Source of the DNA: Glycomyces artemisiae
GTDB taxonomy: Bacteria > Actinomycetota > Actinomycetes > Mycobacteriales > Micromonosporaceae
Direction: 5' to 3'
NCBI RefSeq assembly: GCF_003002955.1
Contig: NZ_PVTJ01000004.1
Span: forward strand, 248,001 to 312,000
DNA: 64,000 bases
Part shown: one piece after another, positions 35,209-43,390 of the stretch
Layout: the number at the start of each line of letters is the position of its first letter
Position numbering within the stretch: the stretch's first letter is position 1
The notes under the pieces: generated by a model
The model's database searches: none
Told to the model about the DNA's origin: nothing
The model's input: the letters and a program-made list of their open reading frames with translations, nothing else
Program-made: the position numbers and the translations under genes

Positions 35209-35835
35209 ATGACCACCTACCCGCCGGCCTCCGACCCGCCCGAACCCGAGCGGCCCAAGGACGACGGGGGGTACTGGAGCCCGAACGCCGAGGGCTCGCC
35301 CGGCCAGGAGCCGTTCACCGGCAACACCGACGGCGACCCGCGGCCGCCCTCCCCCGGCTCGGACCCGTCCGGCGTCCCGCCCGCTCCGGACCCGAACCTG
35401 CCGCCCGCCCCGCCGCCGCCCGGCCCCGCCGGGATCCCGCCCGCGCCGCCGCCGCCCGGTGCCGGGTACACGCCGTACTCCGGCGGCGGCTCGGTCCCGC
35501 CGCCGCCACCGCCTCCGCCCGCCTACAACGCGGAGGGCGCGATCGGCGGCCAGCCGCGCAACGGGCTCGGGAAGGCGGCGCTGGTCTGCGGGATCATCGC
35601 AGTCGTGCTGTCGTTCGTGCCGGGCGTCAACTGGTTCGTGTGGCCGCTGGGCGTGCTGGCGATCGTGTTCGGGGCGATCGGCTGGTCGCGGGCGAACAAG
35701 GGGCAGGCGACGAACAAGAAGTTCGCGATCGCGGGGCTCGTGCTCGGCATCGTCTCGTTCTTCACGTTCTGCCTGATCTGGATCGTGATCTTCGGCAGCG
35801 CCAGCACCTCGATGTACAACACGGCGCCGATGTAG
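35209..35835 (+). CDS. DUF4190 membrane protein with Pro-rich N-terminus
   Basis: 208 residues; the ATG follows GAGGAGGGC. Residues 1-110 are a disordered Pro/Gly/Asp-rich cytoplasmic tail. Residues about 120-200 carry two membrane helices in the DUF4190 pattern: 'GKAALVCGIIAVVLSFVPG' then 'LGVLAIVFGAIGWSRANKG', then a third hydrophobic segment near the end. Such proteins are common in actinobacteria and have no known biochemical role. It is monocistronic and ends at a strong terminator shared with nagA. Confidence 0.82.
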   Translation: MTTYPPASDPPEPERPKDDGGYWSPNAEGSPGQEPFTGNTDGDPRPPSPGSDPSGVPPAPDPNLPPAPPPPGPAGIPPAPPPPGAGYTPYSGGGSVPPPPPPPPAYNAEGAIGGQPRNGLGKAALVCGIIAVVLSFVPGVNWFVWPLGVLAIVFGAIGWSRANKGQATNKKFAIAGLVLGIVSFFTFCLIWIVIFGSASTSMYNTAPM

Positions 35836-35845
35836 TTGCAGCGCA

Positions 35846-35886
35846 GAGGAAAGGGCCGGGAGCGGATCGCTCCCGGCCCTTTCCTC
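35846..35886. terminator. Bidirectional terminator between DUF4190 gene and nagA
   Basis: A perfect 19-bp inverted repeat (gaggaaagggccgggagcg and its complement) with a 3-base loop. The arms end in AAA/TTT, so it works on both strands. Confidence 0.85.
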
Positions 35887-35894
35887 TGTCTTCG

Positions 35895-37025
35895 TCAGAC
35901 CTGGAGCCAGGCGCCGCGGCGCATGACCGACACCAGGTTCAGGTCGTCGTCGAGGACGACCGCGTCGGCGTACTTCCCGGTCTCGATCGCGCCGACCTCG
36001 CGCAGGCCCAGCAGCTCCGCGGGCGTCGCCGACGCCATCTGCGAGGCTGCCTCGACGGACTGCCCGCCCAGGCGGACCGCGTTGCGGAACGCGTCCAGGA
36101 GCGTGATCGTCGAGCCCGCGATGATGTCGGTCCCGGCGACGGTGGCCGTGCCGTCCTTGACCTCGACCTCGTGGCGGCCGAGCACGTAGTGGCCGTCGGC
36201 GAGCCCGGCGGCGTCCATCGCGTCGGACACCAGGAGCGTCCACGCCGGCAGCGACAGGTCGAACGCGAACCGCATCGCCCCCGGGTGCAGGTGCACGGGG
36301 TCGGCGATGACCTCTGAGAGGATCCGCTCGTCGTTCATGAGCGCTGGGATCGGGCCGGGGTCGCGGTGGTTGAACGCGCGCATGGCGTTGAACAGGTGCG
36401 TGGCGGCCTGCGCGCCCGCGTCGATCCCGGCGACGGTCTCCTCGTAGGAGGCGTCGGTGTGGCCGATCGCGGGGACGACGCCGAGGCCGTCGAGGAACTC
36501 GATGGCCTCCAGGGCCCCTTCGAGCTCGGGCGCGATCGTGACCATCTTGACGGCGCTGGCGCCGTCGTCGAGACGCGCGGCCTCGATGAGCTCGGTCAGC
36601 TCCGCGATGTCGGGGTCGCGCAGGACCTCCTTGGCGTGGGCGCCGCACTTGGAGGCGGAGATGTAGGGGCCCTCGTAGTGGACCCCGGCGAGGACGCCTT
36701 CGGCGACGAGCGGGGTCAGGGCCTTCGTGGCGTCCAGGAGGAACCCGTGGGTCTGCGAGACCAGGGACGCGACGAGGGTCGTGGTGCCGCGGGAGGCGTG
36801 GAACGCGGCCGCGGCGCGCGCGGAGTCGGCGTCGCCGTTCGCGAGCGAGTACCCGCCGCCGCCGTGGCAGTGGGCGTCGACGAAGCCGGGGAGGACCCAG
36901 CCCGTGGGCTCGCCGTCCCGCTCCAGGATCCCTTCGAAGCGGTCGCCTTCGACGACGAGGGTCCCGTTGACCACGCCGTCGGGGGTGACGATCCGGCCCA
37001 CGGCCGGCAGCATGACGCCGTCCAC
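35895..37025 (-). CDS. nagA: N-acetylglucosamine-6-phosphate deacetylase
   Basis: 376 residues from a GTG with GGAAGGAG upstream. It is an amidohydrolase-fold enzyme: 'PGFVDAHCHGGGG' carries the HxH metal ligands, 'HYEGPYIS' the Glu, 'PAIGHTDASYE' and 'ATHLFNAM' the next His ligands, and 'LVSDAMDAAG' the catalytic Asp. The size matches NagA. It removes the acetyl group from GlcNAc-6-phosphate, feeding amino-sugar catabolism and wall recycling. No nagB or PTS gene is adjacent. It is divergent from a DeoR-type regulator across 176 bp, which is a natural candidate for its control. Confidence 0.94.
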   Translation of the reverse strand: MDGVMLPAVGRIVTPDGVVNGTLVVEGDRFEGILERDGEPTGWVLPGFVDAHCHGGGGYSLANGDADSARAAAAFHASRGTTTLVASLVSQTHGFLLDATKALTPLVAEGVLAGVHYEGPYISASKCGAHAKEVLRDPDIAELTELIEAARLDDGASAVKMVTIAPELEGALEAIEFLDGLGVVPAIGHTDASYEETVAGIDAGAQAATHLFNAMRAFNHRDPGPIPALMNDERILSEVIADPVHLHPGAMRFAFDLSLPAWTLLVSDAMDAAGLADGHYVLGRHEVEVKDGTATVAGTDIIAGSTITLLDAFRNAVRLGGQSVEAASQMASATPAELLGLREVGAIETGKYADAVVLDDDLNLVSVMRRGAWLQV

Positions 37026-37201
37026 CGGCGCTCCTTCCAATCGATCCGGCGTGTGTCGGCCCACCCCGGTGCGGCACAATGATCGTGAGCGCACGAGCAC
37101 CGCATGAGCACGGCCCGAGCGCCCCAGAGCATACTTCGAACACTATCGTGCAGGCAGCGGCGGCCCGCCGCTGTCCCAGCCCAGTACTTCCAAGGAGCGA
37201 C

Positions 37202-37987
37202 GTGGACCGCTACGCCCGGTGGAACACCCTGCTGGAGATCCTCGCAGAGACCGGACGCATCACCGTGGAGGAGGCGGCCGAGCGGCTCGGCGTCTCGCAG
37301 GCGACGATCCGGCGCGACTTCGACCAGCTCTCGCAGCAGCAGATGATCACCCGCACGCGCGGGGGCGCCGTCGCGGGCGGCATCTCCTACGACCTTCCGC
37401 TGCGCTACAAGACCGCCCGGCACGTGGAGGAGAAGCACCGCATCGGCACCGCCGCGGCGGGCCTGGTCAGCCCCGGCCAGGTCATCGCCCTCAACGGCGG
37501 CACCACGATCACCGAGGTCGCCCGGTCCCTCGCCATGCGCACCGACCTGGTCGCCACGCCCGGCTCGACCGGGCTGACGATCGTCACGAACGCGCTCAAC
37601 ATCGCCAACGAGCTCATCGTGCGTCCGCACCTCAAAGTGGTGGTCGTCGGCGGCGTCGTGCGGCCCCAGTCCTACGAGCTGATCGGCCCGCTCGCGGCCC
37701 CGATCCTGCGCGAGATCACCCTCGACATCGCGTTCCTCGGCGTCGACGCCATCGACATGAAGCTCGGCGCGACCAGCCACCACGAGGGCGAGGCCGCGAT
37801 CAACGCCCTCATGGCCGCCCGCGCCCGCAAAGTCGTCGTCATCGCCGACGGCTCCAAGATCGGCGGCCACGCCTTCGCCCGCATCTGCCCCACCGACCGC
37901 GTCCACACCCTCGTCACCGACGGCAACGCCCCGCCCGAGCAGCTCCGCGGCTTCGAGGAGGCGGGCATCCGCGTCATCGTCGTCTGA
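37202..37987 (+). CDS. DeoR/GlpR-family transcriptional regulator
   Basis: 261 residues from a GTG with AAGGAG upstream. The N-terminal winged helix has 'RITVEEAAERLGVSQATIRRDF', the DeoR recognition helix. The C-terminal DeoRC domain has 'VIALNGGTTITEVARSL' (phosphosugar-binding loop), 'GGVVRPQSYELIGPLA' and 'FLGVDAID'. These regulators respond to phosphorylated sugars; beside nagA, GlcNAc-6-P or GlcN-6-P is the likely effector (inference). Its stop TGA is followed at once by the stop of the convergent MazG-like gene, forming TGATCA. Confidence 0.9.
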   Translation: MDRYARWNTLLEILAETGRITVEEAAERLGVSQATIRRDFDQLSQQQMITRTRGGAVAGGISYDLPLRYKTARHVEEKHRIGTAAAGLVSPGQVIALNGGTTITEVARSLAMRTDLVATPGSTGLTIVTNALNIANELIVRPHLKVVVVGGVVRPQSYELIGPLAAPILREITLDIAFLGVDAIDMKLGATSHHEGEAAINALMAARARKVVVIADGSKIGGHAFARICPTDRVHTLVTDGNAPPEQLRGFEEAGIRVIVV

Positions 37988-38317
37988 TCACCGGTCGTCC
38001 CCGCTCCCGCCGAGCACCCCGCGCCGCTGCCGGTCGGCGAGCTTCGCGATGTTGTGCTCGGCGACCTCCCCCAGCGACAGGCCGAAGTGGTCGGCGAGCA
38101 CCGCGAGGTACCACAGCGTGTCCCCCAGCTCCTTCTTCAAGTCCTCCCGGTCCCACCGCGAGAAGTCGCTCCCCTCGTCCCGGATGACCTTCTTCGCCTT
38201 CTCCGCGATCTCCCCGGTCTCCCCCACCAGCCCGAGCAGCAGGTGGAACACCTCATTCGGCTTGTCCCTCGTCGCAGCCGTCCGCAGCGCCGCCTTCTGA
38301 TACTCGTCCATGTCCAT
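37988..38317 (-). CDS. MazG-like nucleotide pyrophosphohydrolase
   Basis: 109 residues, a single all-alpha NTP-PPase domain. 'GLVGETGEIAEKAKKV' gives the ExxE metal motif and 'KKELGDTLWY' the ExxD motif, at the spacing of the MazG/dUTPase-like fold. Single-domain members hydrolyse dNTPs or (p)ppGpp-type nucleotides and are often house-cleaning enzymes. The ATG at 38317 or the second ATG six bases later could start it; no clear ribosome site distinguishes them. It is convergent with the DeoR-type gene with no bases between their stops. Confidence 0.85.
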   Translation of the reverse strand: MDMDEYQKAALRTAATRDKPNEVFHLLLGLVGETGEIAEKAKKVIRDEGSDFSRWDREDLKKELGDTLWYLAVLADHFGLSLGEVAEHNIAKLADRQRRGVLGGSGDDR

Positions 38318-38359
38318 GCGAGCGATCGTAAGCGCCGCGCATATTCGAAGAGCACTTCG

Positions 38360-38650
38360 CTACAGCGGCCAGCCGCGGCGGGCGATGTCGCGGGCTTCAG
38401 CCTCGATGCCGGGACTCATGGGATCGCCGTTCCAGGCGCGCCGCCATGCGGTGTTGCAAGTCTGGGGCTCGGTGAAGACGGCGACGGGGCGCGGACCGAG
38501 GCCCGTGCCCTCATCGCAGCTGATCCCGTGCACGGCAGGGTCTTCAGTGTTCCGCTCCACGAGGAATCGGATGGTGTCGCCCATGCCGATGTCGCGAGTG
38601 AACTCGCCGAGCAGGTACCAGTCGTCATGCCGGTCGGGTCCGGGATTCAT
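38360..38650 (-). CDS. Small acidic protein of unknown function
   Basis: 96 residues from an ATG overlapping the stop of the upstream 111-aa gene (ATGA). It is mostly polar, with 'DDWYLLGEFTRDIGMGDTIRF', 'AVHGISCDEGTGLGPRPVAVF' and a C-terminal 'EARDIARRGWPL'. There is no signal, helix or known motif. Tight coupling to the zinc-ribbon-like gene suggests they work together. I do not recognise a family; similar small pairs next to GntR regulators occur in actinobacterial accessory regions. Confidence 0.6.
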   Translation of the reverse strand: MNPGPDRHDDWYLLGEFTRDIGMGDTIRFLVERNTEDPAVHGISCDEGTGLGPRPVAVFTEPQTCNTAWRRAWNGDPMSPGIEAEARDIARRGWPL

Positions 38651-38982
38651 TGCGCCGCCTGGAATCTCATGGCGGGGACCGGATAGGGACTGGGCTTGCG
38701 GCGATGTGCGCCGCTGGGTCGGAATCGGCGCTTGAGGCGCAGATCCTCGGCGGTGATGTCGCCTGCCAGGAGAGCGGCTTCCTGTTGGGCCGCCGAGGCG
38801 GTGTTCAGGAAGTGGCGGGCGGCGGATTCGCGGGGGTGGCAGCCGTGCCTGCCCCAGCGTTCGCCGCACCAGTCGCAGCGGAGGCGGCCGAAGCCGAGCC
38901 AGGTCCGGTAGGGCTGATGCAGTTGCAAGTCGATCTTCGCCCAAGCGGGCACAGTGCTGCGCGATAGGCTGTCGAGCGCCAT
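38647..38982 (-). CDS. Small Cys/His-containing protein of unknown function
   Basis: 111 residues. The centre has 'LRCDWCGERWGRHGCHP', giving C-x2-C-x7-C-H, followed by another His at 'ARHF', a plausible zinc-binding knuckle. The C-terminus is basic ('LRLKRRFRPSGAHRRKPS'), which would suit nucleic-acid binding. It starts 346 bp from the divergent GntR regulator and could be controlled by it. No family is recognised; the zinc role is inferred from the Cys/His spacing only. Confidence 0.6.
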   Translation of the reverse strand: MALDSLSRSTVPAWAKIDLQLHQPYRTWLGFGRLRCDWCGERWGRHGCHPRESAARHFLNTASAAQQEAALLAGDITAEDLRLKRRFRPSGAHRRKPSPYPVPAMRFQAAQ

Positions 38983-39005
38983 GAGAATCCGTTCTCGTGG
39001 AGTGC

Positions 39006-39047
39006 GCGGCCCGCCGGTCTAGGTTCCAAGCTTTCCCGGCGGGCCGC
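39006..39047. repeat. Hairpin in the promoter gap of the zinc-ribbon-like gene
   Basis: gcggcccgccgg / ccggcgggccgc, a perfect 12-bp stem with an 18-base loop, 24 bp upstream of the minus-strand start. It may be a leader structure or attenuator. Confidence 0.4.
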
Positions 39048-39217
39048 AGTCCGTGTGCGGCCCTATTGAGTTCGAGTTGCGCCCGCCCCGAGGCGTGAGC
39101 TTCGGGGCGGACGCCGATCACCGGCGGCATCCGCCTGCCCCCACCAAGACAGGCGGTCTGCGAGTCAGCGCCGCGAATCAGTGACCCTGAGTGAAGCTGG
39201 AACAAGTAAATCACAAC

Positions 39218-39248
39218 CGATGGCATCAGTCAATCATTGATGCCATCG
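39218..39248. promoter_or_regulatory. Operator-like inverted repeat upstream of the GntR gene
   Basis: CGATGGCATCA and TGATGCCATCG are perfect 11-bp arms around a 9-bp AT-rich spacer, 81 bp upstream of the GntR start and in the divergent promoter gap. The size and symmetry fit a dimeric GntR repressor, so autoregulation is likely. Confidence 0.65.
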
Positions 39249-39328
39249 AAATGAAATGCTCTCGCCTGGAACCCATCAGCGCCCGACTGGGTAGGCTGAG
39301 GCGTCATCGGCGAGGAGGAGCAATCGAC

Positions 39329-40069
39329 ATGCAAGGCAAGCAGGGCTCTGCGGCGGCAACCGCCGCTGAAGCGCTGCGCCAGCGAATCCTCGATGGCACC
39401 TACTCGCCTGGTCAGCGCCTGCCGAGCGCCACTGCGATCGGCAATGAATTCGGTATCGACCGCGGCACTGCGGCCAGGGTGCTCGCGCAGCTGCGGCAGA
39501 CCGGCTTCATCATCACCAAGCCTGGTTCGGGAAGCTTCGTGCGCACCTTCGAGCCGATCCGGCGCTCGTTCCCCTCCCGGTTGACCGCATGGCGCGAAGG
39601 CCAAGCCATCCAGGATGCCGACACCGGCAAACGGGCCCGGATGGTGGAAGTGGCCGTCGGCGAAGTGCTCGCGAGCGAAGCCGTCGCGGCGGAACTGGCG
39701 ATCGACACCGATGCGCCGGTGCTGCGCCGCTCCCGCCGGTTCGCCGTCGATGAGCGGCTGGTGCAGCTGGCCGACTCGTTCTACCTGCTCGACCTGGTCC
39801 GCTCGACTCCGATCGTCTACACCGACACCGGTCCCGGCGGCGTCTACGCGCGTCTCGATGAGATCGGCCATGCCCCGGTCCGGTTCACCGAGCGGCTGCG
39901 GGCCAGGATGCCCATGCCGACCGAGACCGAAGCGCTCGAACTCCCCGGCGGCACACCCGTCATCGCCATCACCCGCATGGCCTACGACAGCGAGGACCGC
40001 TGCGTCGAAGTCACCGAGATGGTGCTCGACGCCAGTGCCTACGAACTCGAATACCACGCCGCCATCTGA
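39329..40069 (+). CDS. GntR-family regulator with UTRA domain
   Basis: 246 residues from ATG 39329, preceded by GAGGAGGAG at 8 bases; a longer frame exists but is unneeded. The N-terminal winged helix contains 'GTYSPGQRLPSATAIGNEFG' and 'TAARVLAQLRQTGFI'. The C-terminal ligand domain is UTRA/HutC-like ('VLRRSRRFAVDERLVQLADSFY', 'LELPGGTPVIAITRMAY'). HutC-type regulators bind metabolites or act as repressors in actinobacterial integrative plasmids (KorSA group). Its codon use and the local GC content are slightly lower than in the neighbours. It probably binds the inverted repeat at 39218-39248. Confidence 0.9.
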   Translation: MQGKQGSAAATAAEALRQRILDGTYSPGQRLPSATAIGNEFGIDRGTAARVLAQLRQTGFIITKPGSGSFVRTFEPIRRSFPSRLTAWREGQAIQDADTGKRARMVEVAVGEVLASEAVAAELAIDTDAPVLRRSRRFAVDERLVQLADSFYLLDLVRSTPIVYTDTGPGGVYARLDEIGHAPVRFTERLRARMPMPTETEALELPGGTPVIAITRMAYDSEDRCVEVTEMVLDASAYELEYHAAI

Positions 40070-40085
40070 ACCCTCGGCCACAAAC

Positions 40086-40130
40086 AAGCGGGTGGGTCCC
40101 GGGCGCTTCGCGCCCGGGACCCACCCGCTT
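40086..40130. terminator. Bidirectional terminator between GntR gene and permease-like operon
   Basis: A perfect 20-bp inverted repeat (aagcgggtgggtcccgggcg and complement) with a 5-base CTTCG loop, in the gap between two convergent genes. Confidence 0.8.
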
Positions 40131-40138
40131 ATGGAGTC

Positions 40139-41449
40139 CTACCGGTCCGCGGTCGCGGGGTCCTGGAGGCTCGGGTCGAAGAGGCCGGTGCCGGGGTCGG
40201 TGGGGTCGGTGTTGGCGGGGAGTTCGGTGGTGGCGGCGGTGTCGTCGTCAGGGGTCGGCTCCTTGGGGCGTCCGAGGCGGTCGAGGCCGAAGGCGACGAA
40301 GAGGCCGAGGAGGAGCAGGCCCGCGTAGAGGGCGCCGGTCCAGCTCTGGAACAGCTCGGGGTCGGAGGCCGGGCCGGTGAGGCTGGACCACACGAGGAGG
40401 AGCGCCCACACCGCGATGGTGGCGAGGACGGTGCCGAAGACGGGGCCGCGGCGGCCCCACGGGCTCGTGCCCGCCAGGAGGACCGCGATCAGTGCGAACG
40501 GGGTCAGGTCGAGGCCCGACAGCATCCCGAGGGTGAACGGGGAGGTCGCGGTCCACTGGACCCCCTCCGGGCCGCCCGCGAAGGCCACCGGGAGAAACCC
40601 GGCGAGCGCGGCCAGGAGCAGCGCGAGCAGGTTCCCGCCGAGGAGCATGAACACCGACGCCGCGTCGCGGTCGCCCGTGCCGTCCGCGGCGCCCTTGACC
40701 TTGCTGAACCGGTCGCGCACCGCGGGCACCAGGCCGAGGAGGCCGCCCGCGACCGCGAGCGCGACCGCGCCGAGGAACACCCACAGGTCGCCGGGGTTGG
40801 TCCAGGTGCCGCCGTCGGTCGCGCCGATCAGCTCGGCGAGCTCGGTGAACGCCTGGAAGGACCCGGCGAGGACCACGAGCGAGGCGAGGCCCGCGAGCCA
40901 CGGCGGGACGCGGAAGACCACGGTGAGCACCGTGAACACGATCGCGAGCGCGAGCGCGGCGCCCGCCAGGTAGCCGAGGCCCACCAGCGGGTTCTCGCCG
41001 ATGAACAGCGACGGCAGCATGAGCGCGAGCATCGGCATCGCCGGGACGGCGAGGTTCACCGCGCCGAGGCGCAGCGTCAGGCCGAAGCCGGTCGCGACCA
41101 GCAGCAGCGAGGTGAGCGTCGCGAAATGGGTCCCGAGGGTGTCCATGGTCGCGTCGCCGCCGAAGATCTCGTCCTGCCGCTGGTAGACCAGGAACAGCGC
41201 GTTCAGGGTCAGCAGCAGGAGGATCGCCTCCCACACGAACTGGAAGACCGTGCGGTCGCGGGGCGCGGACGGCGCCTCGGCGTAGCCGACGGTGACCGCG
41301 GGGCGGCCCGCGAACGGGTCCACGGGCTGGGCGCTCTGGGCGTCGACGCCGTTGCCGACGGCCGGGAAGGCGGGCGCCGGCGTGGTGTCGAGGCGCTGCG
41401 TCTGGTCCAGGATGATGTCGTCGTCGCGGTCGGATGGTACGTACGTCAT
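40139..41449 (-). CDS. RbsC-like permease-type membrane protein
   Basis: 436 residues. A ~70-residue cytoplasmic lead and a Pro/Thr/Asp-rich tail flank about ten helices. 'GLTLRLGAVNLAVPAMPML' and 'LLAGTSPWGRRGPVFGTVLA' resemble the conserved segments of BPD_transp_2 permeases (RbsC/LivH fold), including the G-rich segment before the C-terminal helices. No ATPase or binding protein lies nearby, so it is not obviously part of a normal importer. The ATG follows GAGGACAG. It is a paralogue of the upstream protein (41486-42760) and ends the folB-folK operon. Confidence 0.78.
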   Translation of the reverse strand: MTYVPSDRDDDIILDQTQRLDTTPAPAFPAVGNGVDAQSAQPVDPFAGRPAVTVGYAEAPSAPRDRTVFQFVWEAILLLLTLNALFLVYQRQDEIFGGDATMDTLGTHFATLTSLLLVATGFGLTLRLGAVNLAVPAMPMLALMLPSLFIGENPLVGLGYLAGAALALAIVFTVLTVVFRVPPWLAGLASLVVLAGSFQAFTELAELIGATDGGTWTNPGDLWVFLGAVALAVAGGLLGLVPAVRDRFSKVKGAADGTGDRDAASVFMLLGGNLLALLLAALAGFLPVAFAGGPEGVQWTATSPFTLGMLSGLDLTPFALIAVLLAGTSPWGRRGPVFGTVLATIAVWALLLVWSSLTGPASDPELFQSWTGALYAGLLLLGLFVAFGLDRLGRPKEPTPDDDTAATTELPANTDPTDPGTGLFDPSLQDPATADR

Positions 41450-41462
41450 GTCGTCTGTCCTC

Positions 41463-41475
41463 TATGGGGGGATGG
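41463..41475. repeat. 13-bp direct repeat between permease-like genes, copy 1
   Basis: TATGGGGGGATGG is identical to bases 42795-42807. Each copy lies just upstream of one of the two paralogous permease-like genes, consistent with a tandem duplication that included the leader. Confidence 0.5.
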
Positions 41476-41485
41476 AGGGCGGTGG

Positions 41486-42760
41486 TCAGCGGCCGTAGCG
41501 GCGGTCGTTGTCGAAGCGGTTCCCGTAGCCGTCGCGCAGGTCGTCGAAGGCACCGGACGCGCCGAACGGGTCGGCGGGCTGCTTCGGGATGCCGCCGGTC
41601 GTGTTGGTGCGGATGCCGCCCGTGGACGTCGACCACGACTCGCCGCCGGACCCGAGGTCCGCCAGGTCGTCGTCGTAGCGCTCGTAGGAGCCGGTGTCCC
41701 GGGGGTCGTCCTCGCGCAGGTCGTCGACCGACCCCGCGCGGGACGTCGAGGCCGCCTCGTTCTCGTCGACCTGGTTCATGGCCTCCACGAGCCGCGTCAC
41801 CAGGAACCCGGCCACGATGGCGCTCAACGCGATCCAGCTCGGGTCGAAGCCCCACCCGCGCGCCTCGGCCAGCCACATCAGGGCCAGCACCAGCAGCGCG
41901 GCGAACACCGTCCCGCACACGCCGCCGCGCCGTCCCACCAGGCTCGTCCCGCCCAGCAGCGCCGCGCCCAGCGCGAGCACCGTCAGCAGGATCGGGTCCG
42001 GCAGCCCGGCCGCGCCCGCGTCGGGGACCGACGTCCACGCGGCCACGACGCCGGCGGCACCCGCCAGCGACGAGGAGACGAGCAGGCCCAGGAACACCAG
42101 GCCGCCGCGGCCGTGCCGCTCGCCGACCGGCGTGTCGCGGATCGGCGCCAGCCGCGAGCGCACGCCCGCGAACGCGCCGACCAGGCCCAGGAACAGCGAG
42201 ATGCCCGCCGCGCCCGCGAGCGCCGCGAGCACGCCCGTCGTCGGGAGCTCCGACAGCGAGAACGCGCCGGGGTCGCCTTGCGTCCCGGCCCACAGGCCGA
42301 TCGCGCCGCCCACCGCGCCGGACGCGGCCCAGCCGGGCGCGCGCAGCCACGCCGTCAGCGTCGCCAGGACGATCCCGGTGAACGCGGCCGCGCCGAGGCC
42401 GAACGCCAGGGCCATCGCCGAACCGGAGCCGGAGGCGTCGACGAACAGCCACGCCGACAGCAGCGCGATCGGACCGACCGCGAGGTTCACGGCGCCGACG
42501 CGCAAGGACACGGACATGGCGCAGGCCAGCATGATCGCGGGCGCGAGCGCCGCGCCGAACGCCGACCAGCCGCCGTCGGCGAACGGCCCGGCGGTGGAGC
42601 GGGAGAGGGCGAACAGGACGCCGCCGCCGAGGAGCAGCAGGCCGATCTCCCAGACCACGTGGACCGCCATGCGGTCGGCGGAGGCCTCGCCTCCGCCCTC
42701 TGACACGGCGCTCATCTGCGTGGTGGAGTCGCGCTCTTGGGATGGGGAGTCGAATTTCAT
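41486..42760 (-). CDS. RbsC-like permease-type membrane protein (paralogue)
   Basis: 424 residues from ATG 42760, with AGAGG eight bases upstream. It has the same fold as the next gene: about ten helices, 'VSLRVGAVNLAVGPIALL' and 'LGGTSLVGRRGGVCGTVFA' at the matching positions. The C-terminal ~100 residues are a disordered acidic tail with 'STSRAGSVDDLREDD' and Gly/Asn-rich repeats. It follows DUF3180 by 75 bp and belongs to the same transcription unit as folB and folK. Proteins like these occur after folK-DUF3180 in related actinobacteria; their substrate is unknown. The lack of ATPase and binding-protein genes is notable. Confidence 0.78.
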   Translation of the reverse strand: MKFDSPSQERDSTTQMSAVSEGGGEASADRMAVHVVWEIGLLLLGGGVLFALSRSTAGPFADGGWSAFGAALAPAIMLACAMSVSLRVGAVNLAVGPIALLSAWLFVDASGSGSAMALAFGLGAAAFTGIVLATLTAWLRAPGWAASGAVGGAIGLWAGTQGDPGAFSLSELPTTGVLAALAGAAGISLFLGLVGAFAGVRSRLAPIRDTPVGERHGRGGLVFLGLLVSSSLAGAAGVVAAWTSVPDAGAAGLPDPILLTVLALGAALLGGTSLVGRRGGVCGTVFAALLVLALMWLAEARGWGFDPSWIALSAIVAGFLVTRLVEAMNQVDENEAASTSRAGSVDDLREDDPRDTGSYERYDDDLADLGSGGESWSTSTGGIRTNTTGGIPKQPADPFGASGAFDDLRDGYGNRFDNDRRYGR

Positions 42761-42794
42761 GGGGCGCACCTCTAAACGCGCGAAATATTGGGGA

Positions 42795-42807
42795 TATGGG
42801 GGGATGG
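42795..42807. repeat. 13-bp direct repeat, copy 2
   Basis: TATGGGGGGATGG, the same as 41463-41475. It lies 35 bp upstream of the paralogue start, in the gap after DUF3180. Confidence 0.5.
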
Positions 42808-42835
42808 GTCCAGCATCGGGTCGAAGGGGGACGGG

Positions 42836-43390
42836 TCAGGGTCGGTCGCGGCGGTCCTCGTCGCGGTCCTGCGGGGGGATGCGGCAGGAGTGCTCCAGCC
42901 AGACGGCGGCGGCGGTGAGGAGCGCGCACGCGACGGTGCCGAGCACCGCCATGGGAAGGTCGTCCGCGGCGGCGGTGAGGCGTCCTGCCTGGACCGCCAG
43001 CCACACCGTGAACCCCAGGTACGCGCCGAAGAACGCGGCCCCGGCGATCGAGGCGGCCTTGCCGAGCACGGCGAAGCGGGCGATCTGGAGCGCGTGCTCC
43101 GGACCGTCGAGCCGCCCGGCGCCTGATGGCGCCTTCCCGTCGAGCGAAGCCTCCTGGAGCCGCTTCCCGCTGGGACGCAGCGCCTTCCGGGTGGTCCACG
43201 CCAGCCACGCGACGAGCGCGGCCAGAGCGAGGATCACCGCGGAGTTGTACCAGTTCAGGTCGGGGGCCTGCTGGTAGTAGCGGGCGACGAGGAGCAGGGT
43301 CAGGGCCGCCCCGACCAGGGCCGCCACCGCGATGGTGGACGCCGCCGTCGGCCTGAGGCTCGGCTGCGGACCGTGCTTCCCGTCACTCAT
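42836..43390 (-). CDS. DUF3180 membrane protein
   Basis: 184 residues with four predicted helices in two pairs: 'STIAVAALVGAALTLLLVA' and 'SAVILALAALVAWLAW', then 'AGAAFFGAYLGFTVWLAV' and 'AVLGTVACALLTAAAVWLE'. The middle cytoplasmic loop has 'PEHALQIARFAVLGKAAS', the conserved DUF3180 segment. It overlaps folK by 8 bp, the standard position of this family in actinobacteria. Function unknown. Confidence 0.9.
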   Translation of the reverse strand: MSDGKHGPQPSLRPTAASTIAVAALVGAALTLLLVARYYQQAPDLNWYNSAVILALAALVAWLAWTTRKALRPSGKRLQEASLDGKAPSGAGRLDGPEHALQIARFAVLGKAASIAGAAFFGAYLGFTVWLAVQAGRLTAAADDLPMAVLGTVACALLTAAAVWLEHSCRIPPQDRDEDRRDRP

